Shown here in pieces: positions 8,994 through 19,363 of a stretch of 64,000 nucleotides of DNA; positions within the stretch are counted from its first letter, which is position 1; the number at the start of each line of letters is the position of its first letter. The translations under genes were made by a program, and so were the position numbers. The stretch comes from Ignavibacteriae bacterium HGW-Ignavibacteriae-4 (GTDB lineage: Bacteria > Bacteroidota > Ignavibacteria > Kapaibacteriales > UBA2268). The stretch is taken from positions 1-64,000 of the forward strand of contig PGYR01000008.1 of NCBI GenBank assembly GCA_002839765.1, written 5' to 3'. Under the pieces are notes generated by a model, which was not told the DNA's origin, ran no database searches, and worked only from the letters and a program-made list of their open reading frames with translations.

Positions 8994-11900
8994 CTATTTA
9001 GTAATAGTGAATATTTTTGTAATGATATCAGTTGGTGTTTCCAACCTGAGGATATAATTTCCGTTTGCAATATTCTTTGTATTAATTTCAGTTTGGTGCT
9101 CTCCTTTTCCCAAGTCTTTTGCAGCTAAAGTAGTTACTAATTTGCCTTTAATATCATAGACGGATAAGTTAGTAAATCCATCTTCTACCAAATTATAATC
9201 TACAAAAAAATCTCCATTTTCTGCTATAATGTCTATTCTATTTGGAGGACTTTCATCATACAATCGGTATTGACCATCAGAAAGACAAACACCGTCAAGT
9301 GTGAAAAGTCCGTCGTTTTCTTCTATTTTCTTTTGTAATATTTCCTCGTCTCGGCTATTATATGCTCTAACATCTACAATATCTAAAACAGTAGTAATAG
9401 CATTGCCAATTGTTGGCAAAAAGCGGTTCTCAACTAAATTACTCATTATCTCTTCATTGCCAATTTTAAATGTAATCTGGCGAACTTTATTAACGACAAT
9501 CCCTTCGTCATTTAGGCGGAATGGCAGTAAAAGAGTTGCATTGTATTCTAAGTCAACTTCCAATCGCGTCAAATCCAACGAGTTAGGATTATCAGTTATG
9601 TTAATCTTCACTGGAATTAAAGTCAAATTCCCAGGGAATGCACTTAAAGTGTCAATTGAAACAGTCATACGGACTGAATCTTTACTTATACCATTACCGA
9701 GTAGTTTTACTATGACGGGCTCTCTTCTAACATCTAAATAGAAATGAACTTCGGCGTTGCTAGCACCAGCAACTTTTGGTGTGTAAGTGAATTCTGATTT
9801 CAGAGTATCAAATGCATATATATGGCTCTTAGTAGTTGTAATGTTATAACTATACTCGTTGTTTATATCATTTACAATGATCACACTATCAATTCCAATC
9901 GATGCTACACTTTTATTACGAACTACCCAATCATCTTCTGTTTTTTGGAGGGAAATATCTACGTTACCAAAATCAATAACTGGTTCTTTGTATGACCAAA
10001 GGAAAGTCGAGTTATCACCTATTTCTTCAGAAAGTAAATAAAAATAGAATTTACCTTGAGTAGTTTCAATCGTTCCTCTTGCTATGTTGCTTCCTGACAT
10101 ATCAGAGTTGAATCTGAATCTAACATCTATTTTGTCTTGTAAATCAACAGGCCCTACGAAATCAGTTTCATATCTTATATCGTCGATTGTAATATTAATG
10201 ATAGTAACATCACCGGGTAGTACTCTAGTTATGAAGTCGAGTACTAAGCTGTCTTTCCTGCTGTTTATATATACTTTACCGAAGTCAATAGTGTCAATAT
10301 AGTCAAATGAAGCTTCTTTAATAGACCAAAGTGAGTCTGAAATGTCCGAGTTGATGGTGTTATATTCCAAAGACCAAATAAACTCCTTCACATAATTAGA
10401 GTTATATACTATGTCACTTTGAAAATTATTCCCGAAATCTAGGCTGTCATTTATATTACCAGTTAGTACAACTCTATTTTCAGAAGTAAAGAGATTACCT
10501 GTGTAAACCGGCTTTTCAAGGTATCTCGTCCAATTTATTTCACCATTATATAGATTTGCAGAAGTTAGGAATATTGTGTTTGATCTACTCCTTGGTATTG
10601 TATCAGAACCAATTAATATACGCTCATTAGTTCTACCAGCTAGTATTATCGTACTATTGTCAAAAACATCTATATTCTTATCCAACATAAATTTATCATA
10701 TTGTCTATCCCATAATAATTCATTATTATCATTAATTGCTAATAAACGAACTGATGATTCCTCTTCTCCCATGAATTTCGTTTCACCATCATAATAGGTA
10801 GTATCAGTAGTTCGAACTAAATAATAATTAATATCTTTATATGATTTATAATCCAAAGTAGTTTGATCAAAACTTTCATCGTAGGATATATAATTTTTCA
10901 ATTTCAATTCTGGGTTGTTATAATCGTTTTCTACAGCCATAACTCTGCTGAAGTTAGTGTCCAATTTCAGATGACCAGCTCCAGTTCCAGTCCCCCATAG
11001 TACAACTTTATCATCTGATATAGGTTGCATTCCTCTATAATCAAAGCTCAGACTATCTAGCTTATAATCCCAATAATTAACTTTCTCAAAGTTCAAATCT
11101 GCATCAATTCGAGCTAAGTAATTAATACGATTATATTCTAGTCTGTTTATTACGTTAGTAGAGTCATAACTTAATTCACCATTAGTATTTCCAAATAAGT
11201 GTAATTTGTTATCAGATGCTTCTAATCCCTTGAAGTATGTAATTCCTGATACAAGTTGAAAATGATTTTCTATTAATTTATAAGAATCTAGATTTAGATT
11301 CTTATCTATTTTTAGTAATACTCCAGTAGAATAACTTGGGCGTTCATGTTTATAATTAAGATTATCAAATTCTATTGAATTAGCACTAATACATAATAGA
11401 AATATATGATCTTTAATGCTAGTCATAAGATAGTTAATCTCTTGTGTGTAAAACACGCGATGACTCACCGGATCCAAATTTTCGTCAAGTATTATCAGTA
11501 CAGTTCGTAAAGCATCCTTATAATCTCGTATTTGTCCTATTGTATCTAACTTAAGATTTCTATATTCAAACTTATCTTTAAATTTGGTTAACATTATGTA
11601 TTGTTTATCACCGAATTTGATTATACTATTTACTTTAGATTGCGAAGTTGAGTCTATTAGCCCCAAGCTATGAGTTTGAATTCTATTCTGAACTTTACTT
11701 GCCTCAGTTACCTTAAGCAAAGCTTCTTCCGTTGGTGTATCGGGAATCTTCTCCCAGGGGAAATCTAAGGCGTTATAATTCGATACGATCTTATTCCAAC
11801 TAAAACCAGCATCAGCTGAATATTCGACATTGTAACTCAAATTACCTTCTGAATTTTCCCATCTAAGACTAGTGGCATTGCCTACATAATATTGCTCCCC

Positions 11901-13124
11901 ACCATTGGGAATAACAACTTCCAGATTGTTTTCTTCTGGTATATACTTGACTACTATATCTTGATCTTCGCATGAGTTTGATACTACTCTTATCACATCG
12001 CTAAAGTCAGTTATACCGTTCGGATTTGCAATTCTAATTCTCAATCGCTCTCCAATTGCTAGTTTAATTGGATAATCAGTTTTTGCAGGTTCCATAACCT
12101 CAAAACCTGAATAAAGCGAATAAATATCATTAATGACTAATGTATCTTTCTTTGATAATATATTAGTATAATATACTTGAGTATTTCCTTTGTAAAATGT
12201 TATATTTTTAGGGTTAGTGTTGTATTCTATTAGTTGGTCTTTCGAAAGTATGAATCGCGTACTGTCTGAATATGTACCTTGATAGAATAAATCAATATCT
12301 CGGTCTCTTCCACAATTTTCTGAAATATAATATAGCCTACAAACATCTAATCCAGAAGTAAGGTTAGCTAATGCTTGGAACACCGATTCTATCTTATCTT
12401 CACCCTGTAGATTATCAAAAGCAATGCCGCCTGTTTCATTAGATATTTCTACTAACTCTCTATCCATATTAGTATATATAGAAACAGCATAAAGGGTTAT
12501 ATCTTCATCCACAAATGATTTTAACAAATCAAACTTATTAAGGAAAGTATCTTCACCATCTGTAAGAAATACAATGATTTTCTTATACTTAGCCCCATTA
12601 GTAGATGCAATAGAGCCATCGGCATGATTAAGTGCCTTGTTAATGTCAGTTCCGCCACCGTTAAGTGGAATATCTTTGATAGTTTGCTTAGCTAGGTTTT
12701 TATCAGTACTATAATTTAGGACACGGTATGTATCTGCACCAAAGTGTGTAATTGCTATTTCTGTATCGGGATGTAGTAGATCAATAAATTTGATAGCTGC
12801 GTTTCTAATTACTTCTAATCTCGATTTACCGTTAGAAGTTAATTGATTCATCGAATTAGAATTGTCAATAGTCAAGACTACGGAAATAGGTACTGGACTT
12901 TTATGATTCTCACAGCTCAAACTATTTATTATTTGATCTATTCCATTTTCTTTTAAGCTCATTTCACTTTTGTCTGGAGCTATTTTTTTTCCATTTTCAT
13001 CTAGGACTATATACTCACAATTCAACGTAGGATATGCTTCAGTTCCAACCTTCGTTATTACAACCGATTGACTTAGCAGGGGGATAGGAAGTATGTAAAG
13101 TAAAATCAGTAAATAGAATTTCAT
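8994..13124 (-). CDS. Large VWA-domain protein with T9SS type A sorting domain
   Basis: MIDAS-like DNSNSM, VWA fold (IVFLTDGEDTF); C-term LSVYDIKGKLVTTLAAKDLGKGEHQTEINTKNIANGNYILRLETPTDIITKIFTITK. Start chosen at MKFYLLILLYILPIPLLSQS (13124) instead of 13145 because the signal peptide begins there and the upstream promoter-like motif lies at 13150-13185. Confidence 0.8.
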   Translation of the reverse strand: MKFYLLILLYILPIPLLSQSVVITKVGTEAYPTLNCEYIVLDENGKKIAPDKSEMSLKENGIDQIINSLSCENHKSPVPISVVLTIDNSNSMNQLTSNGKSRLEVIRNAAIKFIDLLHPDTEIAITHFGADTYRVLNYSTDKNLAKQTIKDIPLNGGGTDINKALNHADGSIASTNGAKYKKIIVFLTDGEDTFLNKFDLLKSFVDEDITLYAVSIYTNMDRELVEISNETGGIAFDNLQGEDKIESVFQALANLTSGLDVCRLYYISENCGRDRDIDLFYQGTYSDSTRFILSKDQLIEYNTNPKNITFYKGNTQVYYTNILSKKDTLVINDIYSLYSGFEVMEPAKTDYPIKLAIGERLRIRIANPNGITDFSDVIRVVSNSCEDQDIVVKYIPEENNLEVVIPNGGEQYYVGNATSLRWENSEGNLSYNVEYSADAGFSWNKIVSNYNALDFPWEKIPDTPTEEALLKVTEASKVQNRIQTHSLGLIDSTSQSKVNSIIKFGDKQYIMLTKFKDKFEYRNLKLDTIGQIRDYKDALRTVLIILDENLDPVSHRVFYTQEINYLMTSIKDHIFLLCISANSIEFDNLNYKHERPSYSTGVLLKIDKNLNLDSYKLIENHFQLVSGITYFKGLEASDNKLHLFGNTNGELSYDSTNVINRLEYNRINYLARIDADLNFEKVNYWDYKLDSLSFDYRGMQPISDDKVVLWGTGTGAGHLKLDTNFSRVMAVENDYNNPELKLKNYISYDESFDQTTLDYKSYKDINYYLVRTTDTTYYDGETKFMGEEESSVRLLAINDNNELLWDRQYDKFMLDKNIDVFDNSTIILAGRTNERILIGSDTIPRSRSNTIFLTSANLYNGEINWTRYLEKPVYTGNLFTSENRVVLTGNINDSLDFGNNFQSDIVYNSNYVKEFIWSLEYNTINSDISDSLWSIKEASFDYIDTIDFGKVYINSRKDSLVLDFITRVLPGDVTIINITIDDIRYETDFVGPVDLQDKIDVRFRFNSDMSGSNIARGTIETTQGKFYFYLLSEEIGDNSTFLWSYKEPVIDFGNVDISLQKTEDDWVVRNKSVASIGIDSVIIVNDINNEYSYNITTTKSHIYAFDTLKSEFTYTPKVAGASNAEVHFYLDVRREPVIVKLLGNGISKDSVRMTVSIDTLSAFPGNLTLIPVKINITDNPNSLDLTRLEVDLEYNATLLLPFRLNDEGIVVNKVRQITFKIGNEEIMSNLVENRFLPTIGNAITTVLDIVDVRAYNSRDEEILQKKIEENDGLFTLDGVCLSDGQYRLYDESPPNRIDIIAENGDFFVDYNLVEDGFTNLSVYDIKGKLVTTLAAKDLGKGEHQTEINTKNIANGNYILRLETPTDIITKIFTITK

Positions 13125-13149
13125 ACTTTTCCAACTTTTGTACATCTAC

Positions 13150-13185
13150 TATATATAAAGACACATGAAACGCAAAAACGTCTCA
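13150..13185 (-). promoter_or_regulatory. Promoter-like motif TGAGAC-N17-GTCTTTATATATA
   Basis: Closely similar block (about 35/41) at 43990-44030 and related one at 40211-40256; spacer is 17 nt in each. Confidence 0.55.
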
Positions 13186-13202
13186 AAAATAGTGAAGTTT
13201 TT

Positions 13203-13571
13203 TTAGTCGCGGAACTGACCGCACCCTAGAAATTTATCACCATTGAGCCGAATTATGACTTGAAAAGTCTCAGTTTTCTCTTTTGTATAGTTGTGACATT
13301 CTCTTTCTAGTATATTGAACTCCAATAATGTATTGCCTTCTTGGTGCTTATGCAATGACTCCGTATATTTTTCATCGCCCATATTATATACTATTTCTTT
13401 GTCCATTCCTTTCATCGAGAAACGTACATCTTTTTCTTTCGAAATAGAAAGGTTCCACATCGGATTATCACCCGACGCGCTGAATGATTGGTCAATATTT
13501 TCGCTACAACTTGCTAATAATAAAGTACTTATAATTATCAATAATACTCTTTTCATCTTAAACTTCTCCAC
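13203..13571 (-). CDS. Small hypothetical lipoprotein
   Basis: [20 protein letters not shown] lipobox after a short N-terminal extension. Confidence 0.6.
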   Translation of the reverse strand: MEKFKMKRVLLIIISTLLLASCSENIDQSFSASGDNPMWNLSISKEKDVRFSMKGMDKEIVYNMGDEKYTESLHKHQEGNTLLEFNILERECHNYTKEKTETFQVIIRLNGDKFLGCGQFRD

Positions 13572-14656
13572 TTAATAATACAGCTTTTATCAATTCATCT
13601 AGGTCGCCATCCATCACAGACGTAATATCTGATGTTTTGTATTCTACTCTTGCGTCATTCACCATAGTATATGGTTGGAATACATACGAGCGAATTTGGC
13701 TCCCCCATTCTATTTTTTTCTTAGCCCCTTCTATCTTGGCTTTCTCAGCATCTTCTTCTTCTGTTCTCTTTTTGTAAAGAGCAGATTTTAGCATTTTCAT
13801 GGCTAGTTCTCTATTCGCTAATTGCGAACGTTCTTTCTGACAAGCTACAACTATGCCCGATGGTTTATGTCTAAGTCTAACAGCTGTTTCTACTTTGTTG
13901 ACGTTCTGTCCACCTTTACCGCCAGCTCTGAAAGTGTCTAATTCTACATCTGCTGGATTTATCTCAATCTCAACATCATCTTCTACTTCTGGATATATAT
14001 ATACACTAGCAAATGAGGTGTGTCTTCGTGCATTCGAATCGAAAGGGGAGATACGAACCAATCTATGGACACCATTTTCAGCTTTCAAATACCCATAAGC
14101 ATAGTTACCTTCAATCTGGATAGTAGCCGACTTTAGACCTGCTACCTCGCCTTCTTGCTCGTCGAGCAATCTAGTAGTAAATCCTTTTCTTTCTGCCCAA
14201 CGTAAATACATTCTTAATAACATATCCGCCCAATCGCAAGCCTCTGTACCGCCCGCACCAGCGTTAACTGTTAGTATCGCGTTGCTCGGGTCATCTTTAC
14301 CAGAAAGCATATTGATTACTTCTAACTCATTTACGGTTTTTATCGCTTTGTTTAGCTCCTTATCTATATCATCAGATAAGCTCTGATCTGATAGTTCATC
14401 AGCTAAACTTACTATTGCTTCTGTGTCATCAACTGTACTAATAGCAGCATAGTAAGTATCTATCCAATTCTTTCTTTCGGATAGTTGCTTCATTACCCGC
14501 TTTGCATTATTTGAATCATCCCAAAACCCAGGAGTCTCGGACATATCTTTTAACTCTTTAAGCTCACGCTCTTTGACCTCTACGTCAAAGATACCTCCTT
14601 AAATGCTCCACTTTCTCTTTTAGCTTACTTAACTCTTCTTTTTGAACATCAAACAT
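13558..14656 (-). CDS. prfB: Peptide chain release factor 2 with programmed +1 frameshift
   Basis: 0-frame [26 protein letters not shown] at AGG AGG TAT CTT TGA C (stop at 14585-14587), then +1 frame [25 protein letters not shown]...; GGQ motif ([22 protein letters not shown]). The ORF track shows only the 3' part (14544). Confidence 0.93.
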
Positions 14657-14863
14657 GTTTTTCTCGTTATATGATTAGGTATAATGTGTAATTTAACGTA
14701 TTTGTTACCTTTTAAAAAGTATTGTTGTTGAAAACTAATCAACGTTTTTTTAATCTAAAACTTGAATTCGTTAATATGTAATTTTATATTACATTTATTG
14801 CAGCAAATAATAGAAATAAATACTCGTCTATATTAATACCTAAGGAAAAAAATTGCATTTTTT

Positions 14864-14897
14864 TGTAACTGTTTCCTATTAAAACGGTCTATATATA
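14864..14897 (+). promoter_or_regulatory. ECF-like promoter candidate for clpC: TGTAAC-N17-GTCTATATATA
   Basis: Same spacing and -10-like block as the three related minus-strand elements; 29 nt before the clpC ATG. Confidence 0.5.
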
Positions 14898-14925
14898 AAA
14901 GAGAAAAACCAAGAAGGTAAATAAA

Positions 14926-17508
14926 ATGGAAGGAAATTTTTCAAGTAGGGTCAACGACGTAATCAAGCTAAGTAGAGAGGAAGCTCTCCGACTAGGACAC
15001 GACTACATCGGCACCGAACACCTTCTGCTAGGAATTATCAGAGATGGCGAAGGAATCGCAGTTAAAGTCCTTAGAAATTTGGATGTTGATTTGTATAAGC
15101 TAAAAAAAGGTATAGAGGAGACTGTCAGACCTAGCGGTTCGACTATTACTTCGGGGAATATACCACTGACTAAACAAGCAGAAAAAGTTTTAAAAATTAC
15201 ATATTTGGAAGCTAAACTGTATAAATCTCAAAAGATTGGTACTGAGCATTTACTTCTTTCTTTACTAAGAGATGAAGAAAATATAGCTGCTCAAATATTA
15301 GAGCAATTTAATGTTAATTACGATTTGGTAAGAAACGAACTAGATAGCATTATCAAAGGTGAGAAACCTACTGATAGTGGTGAATCCTCGTACATACCTC
15401 GTAAAACAGAGAAAACTGCTCAATCGAAACAAAAAGAAAGAGCTAAAACTCCGGTACTAGATAACTTTGGTCGCGATTTGACTAAAATGGCTGCTGAAAA
15501 GAAGCTAGATCCAGTAATAGGAAGACAAAAAGAAATCGAAAGATTATCTCAAGTTCTATCTCGAAGAAAGAAAAACAACCCTGTACTAATCGGTGAACCT
15601 GGTGTTGGTAAAACAGCGATTGTAGAAGGACTTGCACTTCGTATAGTTCAGAAAAAAGTATCTCGTGCATTGTACGAGAAGCGAATAATAACTCTCGATA
15701 TCGCTTCGCTTGTGGCTGGTACTAAGTACCGTGGCCAATTCGAAGAGAGAATGAAAGCAGTCATCAATGAGCTTGAAAAAGCTGATGACGTTATATTATT
15801 CATCGATGAGATACATACTATAGTCGGTGCCGGTGGAGCTTCTGGCTCGCTTGATGCATCGAATATGTTCAAACCGGCTTTGGCTAGGGGAGACATACAA
15901 TGTATTGGTGCTACTACTCTCGATGAGTATAGAGAAAACATAGAGAAAGACGGTGCTCTAGAGCGTAGGTTCCAGAAAATATTAGTAGAGCCACCTTCTG
16001 CACTTGAAACTCTCAAAATAATCGAAAAAATAAAGGATGCTTACGAGAAGCATCACCACGTTATCTACACTGATGAAGCAATTCAGACAGCTGTTCGCTT
16101 AGCAGATAGATATATCTCGGAAAGAAATTTCCCAGATAAAGCTATTGACATAATAGATGAAGCTGGAGCGAAAGTCCATCTGGAGAATATTGACGTTCCT
16201 ATTAGTGTTATCAATCTTGAAAAAGAAATCAAGAAGATAAATGAAGAAAAGAATATAGTAGTCAAAAAGCAAAATTTCGAAGAAGCTGCTAGATTACGTG
16301 ACTTAGAGAAAAACAAGCAACAAGAACTAGTTACTGCCAAAGAAGAATGGGAAAAACAATCAGATAAACTGGTATTCCCAGTAACTGAAACAGACATTTC
16401 GGATGTAGTTTCTATGATGACTGGTGTTCCAGTTTCAAGAGTTGCAGAATCTGAGTCTATCAAACTTCTCTCTCTAGCAGATGAGCTAAAAGGCACAGTA
16501 GTAGGACAAGAGCAAGCTATTGAGCATTTAACAAGAGCTATCAGACGTGCTAGAGCTGGACTAAAAGATCCTAAGAGACCAATCGGGTCATTTATGTTCT
16601 TAGGCCCAACGGGTGTAGGTAAAACTGAGCTTGCAAAATCGCTATCGAAAGCTATGTTTGACACTGAAGATGCAATTATCCGTATAGATATGAGTGAGTA
16701 TATGGAGAAATTCTCTGTATCTAGACTAGTCGGTTCGCCTCCGGGTTACGTTGGCTATGAGCAAGGTGGTCAGCTAACTGAGAAAGTTAGAAGAAAGCCA
16801 TACTCTATCATATTGCTTGATGAGATAGAAAAAGCTCATCCGGATGTTTATAATATCTTACTTCAAGTATTTGATGATGGTATATTGACTGATGGATTGG
16901 GAAGAAAGATTGACTTCAAAAATACTATTATAATAATGACTTCTAACGCTGGTACTAAGGATTTGAAACCGGGCGGTAGAATTGGGTTCACTGATATAGA
17001 ATCAGAAAACGATTACGAAGAGCTAAAAAGTTCAATCGAAGAGTCAACTAAATCTATATTTAGTCCAGAGTTCATCAATAGAATAGATGATTTCATTATC
17101 TTCCGTAAGCTGACTAAAGAAAACATCAAGGAAATTATTGATATCCAATTGAAGTTAGTACAAGAAAGAATGAACCTGCACCAAATGACTTTAGAGATAA
17201 ACGATGCAGCGAAAGATTTCATTGTTGAGAAAGGATTCGACGAGAAGTATGGTGCTAGACCACTGAAACGTGCGCTCCAAAAGTACGTGGAAGACGAGCT
17301 AGCAGATGAGATACTGAAAGGACATCTTTTGAACGGTGCTGTAGTCAAAGTTCAATACGACAAGAAAAACGAGAAGCTGAAATTCAAATTCGTTGGTGGA
17401 GAAAAGAAAATCGACGAAAAAGAATTGGTAAAGCCGAAAATAGATATCGATGACGAGATAGACGACAACCCAGAAATCAACATTGACGAGGACGTTAGCA
17501 ACAACTAA
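14926..17508 (+). CDS. clpC: ATP-dependent Clp protease ATP-binding subunit ClpC
   Basis: Clp N repeats, two AAA+ modules ([29 protein letters not shown]), UVR-like middle region, ClpB D2-small domain. Confidence 0.96.
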   Translation: MEGNFSSRVNDVIKLSREEALRLGHDYIGTEHLLLGIIRDGEGIAVKVLRNLDVDLYKLKKGIEETVRPSGSTITSGNIPLTKQAEKVLKITYLEAKLYKSQKIGTEHLLLSLLRDEENIAAQILEQFNVNYDLVRNELDSIIKGEKPTDSGESSYIPRKTEKTAQSKQKERAKTPVLDNFGRDLTKMAAEKKLDPVIGRQKEIERLSQVLSRRKKNNPVLIGEPGVGKTAIVEGLALRIVQKKVSRALYEKRIITLDIASLVAGTKYRGQFEERMKAVINELEKADDVILFIDEIHTIVGAGGASGSLDASNMFKPALARGDIQCIGATTLDEYRENIEKDGALERRFQKILVEPPSALETLKIIEKIKDAYEKHHHVIYTDEAIQTAVRLADRYISERNFPDKAIDIIDEAGAKVHLENIDVPISVINLEKEIKKINEEKNIVVKKQNFEEAARLRDLEKNKQQELVTAKEEWEKQSDKLVFPVTETDISDVVSMMTGVPVSRVAESESIKLLSLADELKGTVVGQEQAIEHLTRAIRRARAGLKDPKRPIGSFMFLGPTGVGKTELAKSLSKAMFDTEDAIIRIDMSEYMEKFSVSRLVGSPPGYVGYEQGGQLTEKVRRKPYSIILLDEIEKAHPDVYNILLQVFDDGILTDGLGRKIDFKNTIIIMTSNAGTKDLKPGGRIGFTDIESENDYEELKSSIEESTKSIFSPEFINRIDDFIIFRKLTKENIKEIIDIQLKLVQERMNLHQMTLEINDAAKDFIVEKGFDEKYGARPLKRALQKYVEDELADEILKGHLLNGAVVKVQYDKKNEKLKFKFVGGEKKIDEKELVKPKIDIDDEIDDNPEINIDEDVSNN

Positions 17509-17533
17509 TGTCTGATTGAGATAAGAATAAAAT

Positions 17534-17563
17534 CAAAGCCAAGTGGAAACACTTGGCTTTTTT
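17534..17563 (+). terminator. Rho-independent terminator after clpC
   Basis: GCCAAGTG-gaaa-CACTTGGC followed by TTTTTT. Confidence 0.85.
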
Positions 17564-17581
17564 GGTTTTGAATACAGTATT

Positions 17582-19333
17582 TTATTCCTCTAAATTAAGT
17601 TTATAATTTCCAAGTTTTAATAATGCTGTGATAAGCAAAAGCATAGTACTAGCTAAATAATTTTTTGTTTGATAAAAACAATGAGCAACATTATTTCTTA
17701 AATTCATCCCATCAGATGTAAAAAGAAATTTAAAAAATGCAATGTCATCTTCAGGAATAATTTCATTAAGCTTGACGTTATCTAATAACTTTTCGAATGA
17801 TATTCTCTCTTGAGTAGCATTCTCTTTAATCTCAATAGTTTGTGCACCAATATGTTTTGAAAATTCTCTTAGTAGTCCTTCAAATTTTATTACCAATGAA
17901 TCTATTGGTAGTATATAGCCTATACTACTATTTTTATTTTGTTTTATATCAATTTCAATTTGGTTGAAAAAGCTAAAAAGTGAAGGAGATAATAATTCAA
18001 TCCAGTTAAAACCTTCCACTTGACCTTCAGTATTTACGGATGTAAAATCTTGACCATACCAAGAATTCTCTTTTAAGAAATCAATTATTGTGTTGAGAGT
18101 CACTTTTCCTTTTTTGAAACCCTTTGAAATTATCATCCAAAGATAGTTTATAGAAAAACTTTGAATATAAATTGAATAAGGATCAATTCCACTTTTCTTA
18201 TTGCCTGTGACATTCTTATTAATATCAAAATTCATTACACTTACAAGATCTAGTGCAACTGGTCGTATTTCTTCATACAGTACTGCTGCATTAGGGAATA
18301 TTTTATCACAAAGTATTAAGTATGTATATATTCCCTTGCTATCATATTTATCTATTATTTCATCAGTTTCTTTATTAAATAAATCCCAAATTTTTTGGAA
18401 TTCTTCATCTGTATTTTCAACTTCTAATAATTCGAAATTTAAGTTCTTTTTAGCCTTTTCAATTAATACTGTGACATCTTCAATTTTTTCTTTATTACCA
18501 GCTTTTTTATACTGTACCAATGCTTTTAAATAAAAGTCGTGGACAATAAAGCTTCCTTTATGTTCTTCTGATTTAGTGATATAAAATTCAGCAAGTCTAT
18601 TATGAAATGGTTTAGGGGGAACACTTATTTTTTGACTTAGAATAATTTGTAAACCTAAGTATTCTTCTAATAATTCAGGATAGGTTTTATTTTCAATTAT
18701 GCATTTAGAATATTCAAAAAAAGTGTTAAAATTAGAAATATCTATTTTTTTTCCTTTCTTGACAATGAAATTCACTAATGAATATTCTGTATAGCTATTT
18801 ATAATATACTTACCTAAATGAGAAATTAGAAATTGTATTACCTCATCTTTTTTAAAGTTTGAATATTGTGAAAGAATAAAAAGATTTTGAAAATAACTTC
18901 CAAAGGATTGATTTGATAAACTATCCTGATAATTAAATGATACAGTTTTTAGAAAAGCTAAATAGTTATCTATTGCCAAGGTAGCGAAAGAGCGATGTTT
19001 GTGTTCACTATTCCAAAGTAGATGATTGTATTTTGCTTTGTATTTGGGATTTACTGTTTTCTCTGCGCGTATTTTTATATAGTCTAAATCGTCATTAAAT
19101 AAATCTAAATTTGGATAGGATGATCTGTCTATATCATGATATTTGGGATTTGAATTTCCATCTCTAAATATGTAATCGTTAAAAAATAACTCATAAGAAC
19201 AATATTTTTTTAGATCAGCATCCTCAATTTTATCCCTTAGTTCTAATAATGAATTTGAGATACTAATATCAATGATCAAACTATTATCACTTTCGAGATA
19301 ATTATAATATTCGTCTAAGTTTTCAAACTTCAT
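17582..19333 (-). CDS. DUF4209-like protein, companion of the Shedu-like gene
   Basis: C-terminal FTSDGMNLRNNVAHCFY...ASTMLLLITALLKLGNYKL resembles the DUF4209 lRNxxAH block; 30 bp downstream of the DUF4263 gene on the same strand. Confidence 0.6.
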   Translation of the reverse strand: MKFENLDEYYNYLESDNSLIIDISISNSLLELRDKIEDADLKKYCSYELFFNDYIFRDGNSNPKYHDIDRSSYPNLDLFNDDLDYIKIRAEKTVNPKYKAKYNHLLWNSEHKHRSFATLAIDNYLAFLKTVSFNYQDSLSNQSFGSYFQNLFILSQYSNFKKDEVIQFLISHLGKYIINSYTEYSLVNFIVKKGKKIDISNFNTFFEYSKCIIENKTYPELLEEYLGLQIILSQKISVPPKPFHNRLAEFYITKSEEHKGSFIVHDFYLKALVQYKKAGNKEKIEDVTVLIEKAKKNLNFELLEVENTDEEFQKIWDLFNKETDEIIDKYDSKGIYTYLILCDKIFPNAAVLYEEIRPVALDLVSVMNFDINKNVTGNKKSGIDPYSIYIQSFSINYLWMIISKGFKKGKVTLNTIIDFLKENSWYGQDFTSVNTEGQVEGFNWIELLSPSLFSFFNQIEIDIKQNKNSSIGYILPIDSLVIKFEGLLREFSKHIGAQTIEIKENATQERISFEKLLDNVKLNEIIPEDDIAFFKFLFTSDGMNLRNNVAHCFYQTKNYLASTMLLLITALLKLGNYKLNLEE

Positions 19334-19363
19334 TCTTACTCATTTATTTTGATTTATTGTTGT

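Noticed and set aside
8994-9070. N-terminal extension of the OmpA ORF to an ATG at 9070
   Set aside because: Would overlap the VWA gene by 77 nt and place 26 residues before the signal peptide; a TTG start at 8992 fits better.
9301-9741. 146-aa plus-strand ORF inside the VWA gene
   Set aside because: Antisense shadow ORF, low-complexity Ser/Ile-rich translation.
15648-16664. Two long minus-strand ORFs (122 and 193 aa) inside clpC
   Set aside because: Antisense shadow of a highly conserved coding sequence; no start context or family.
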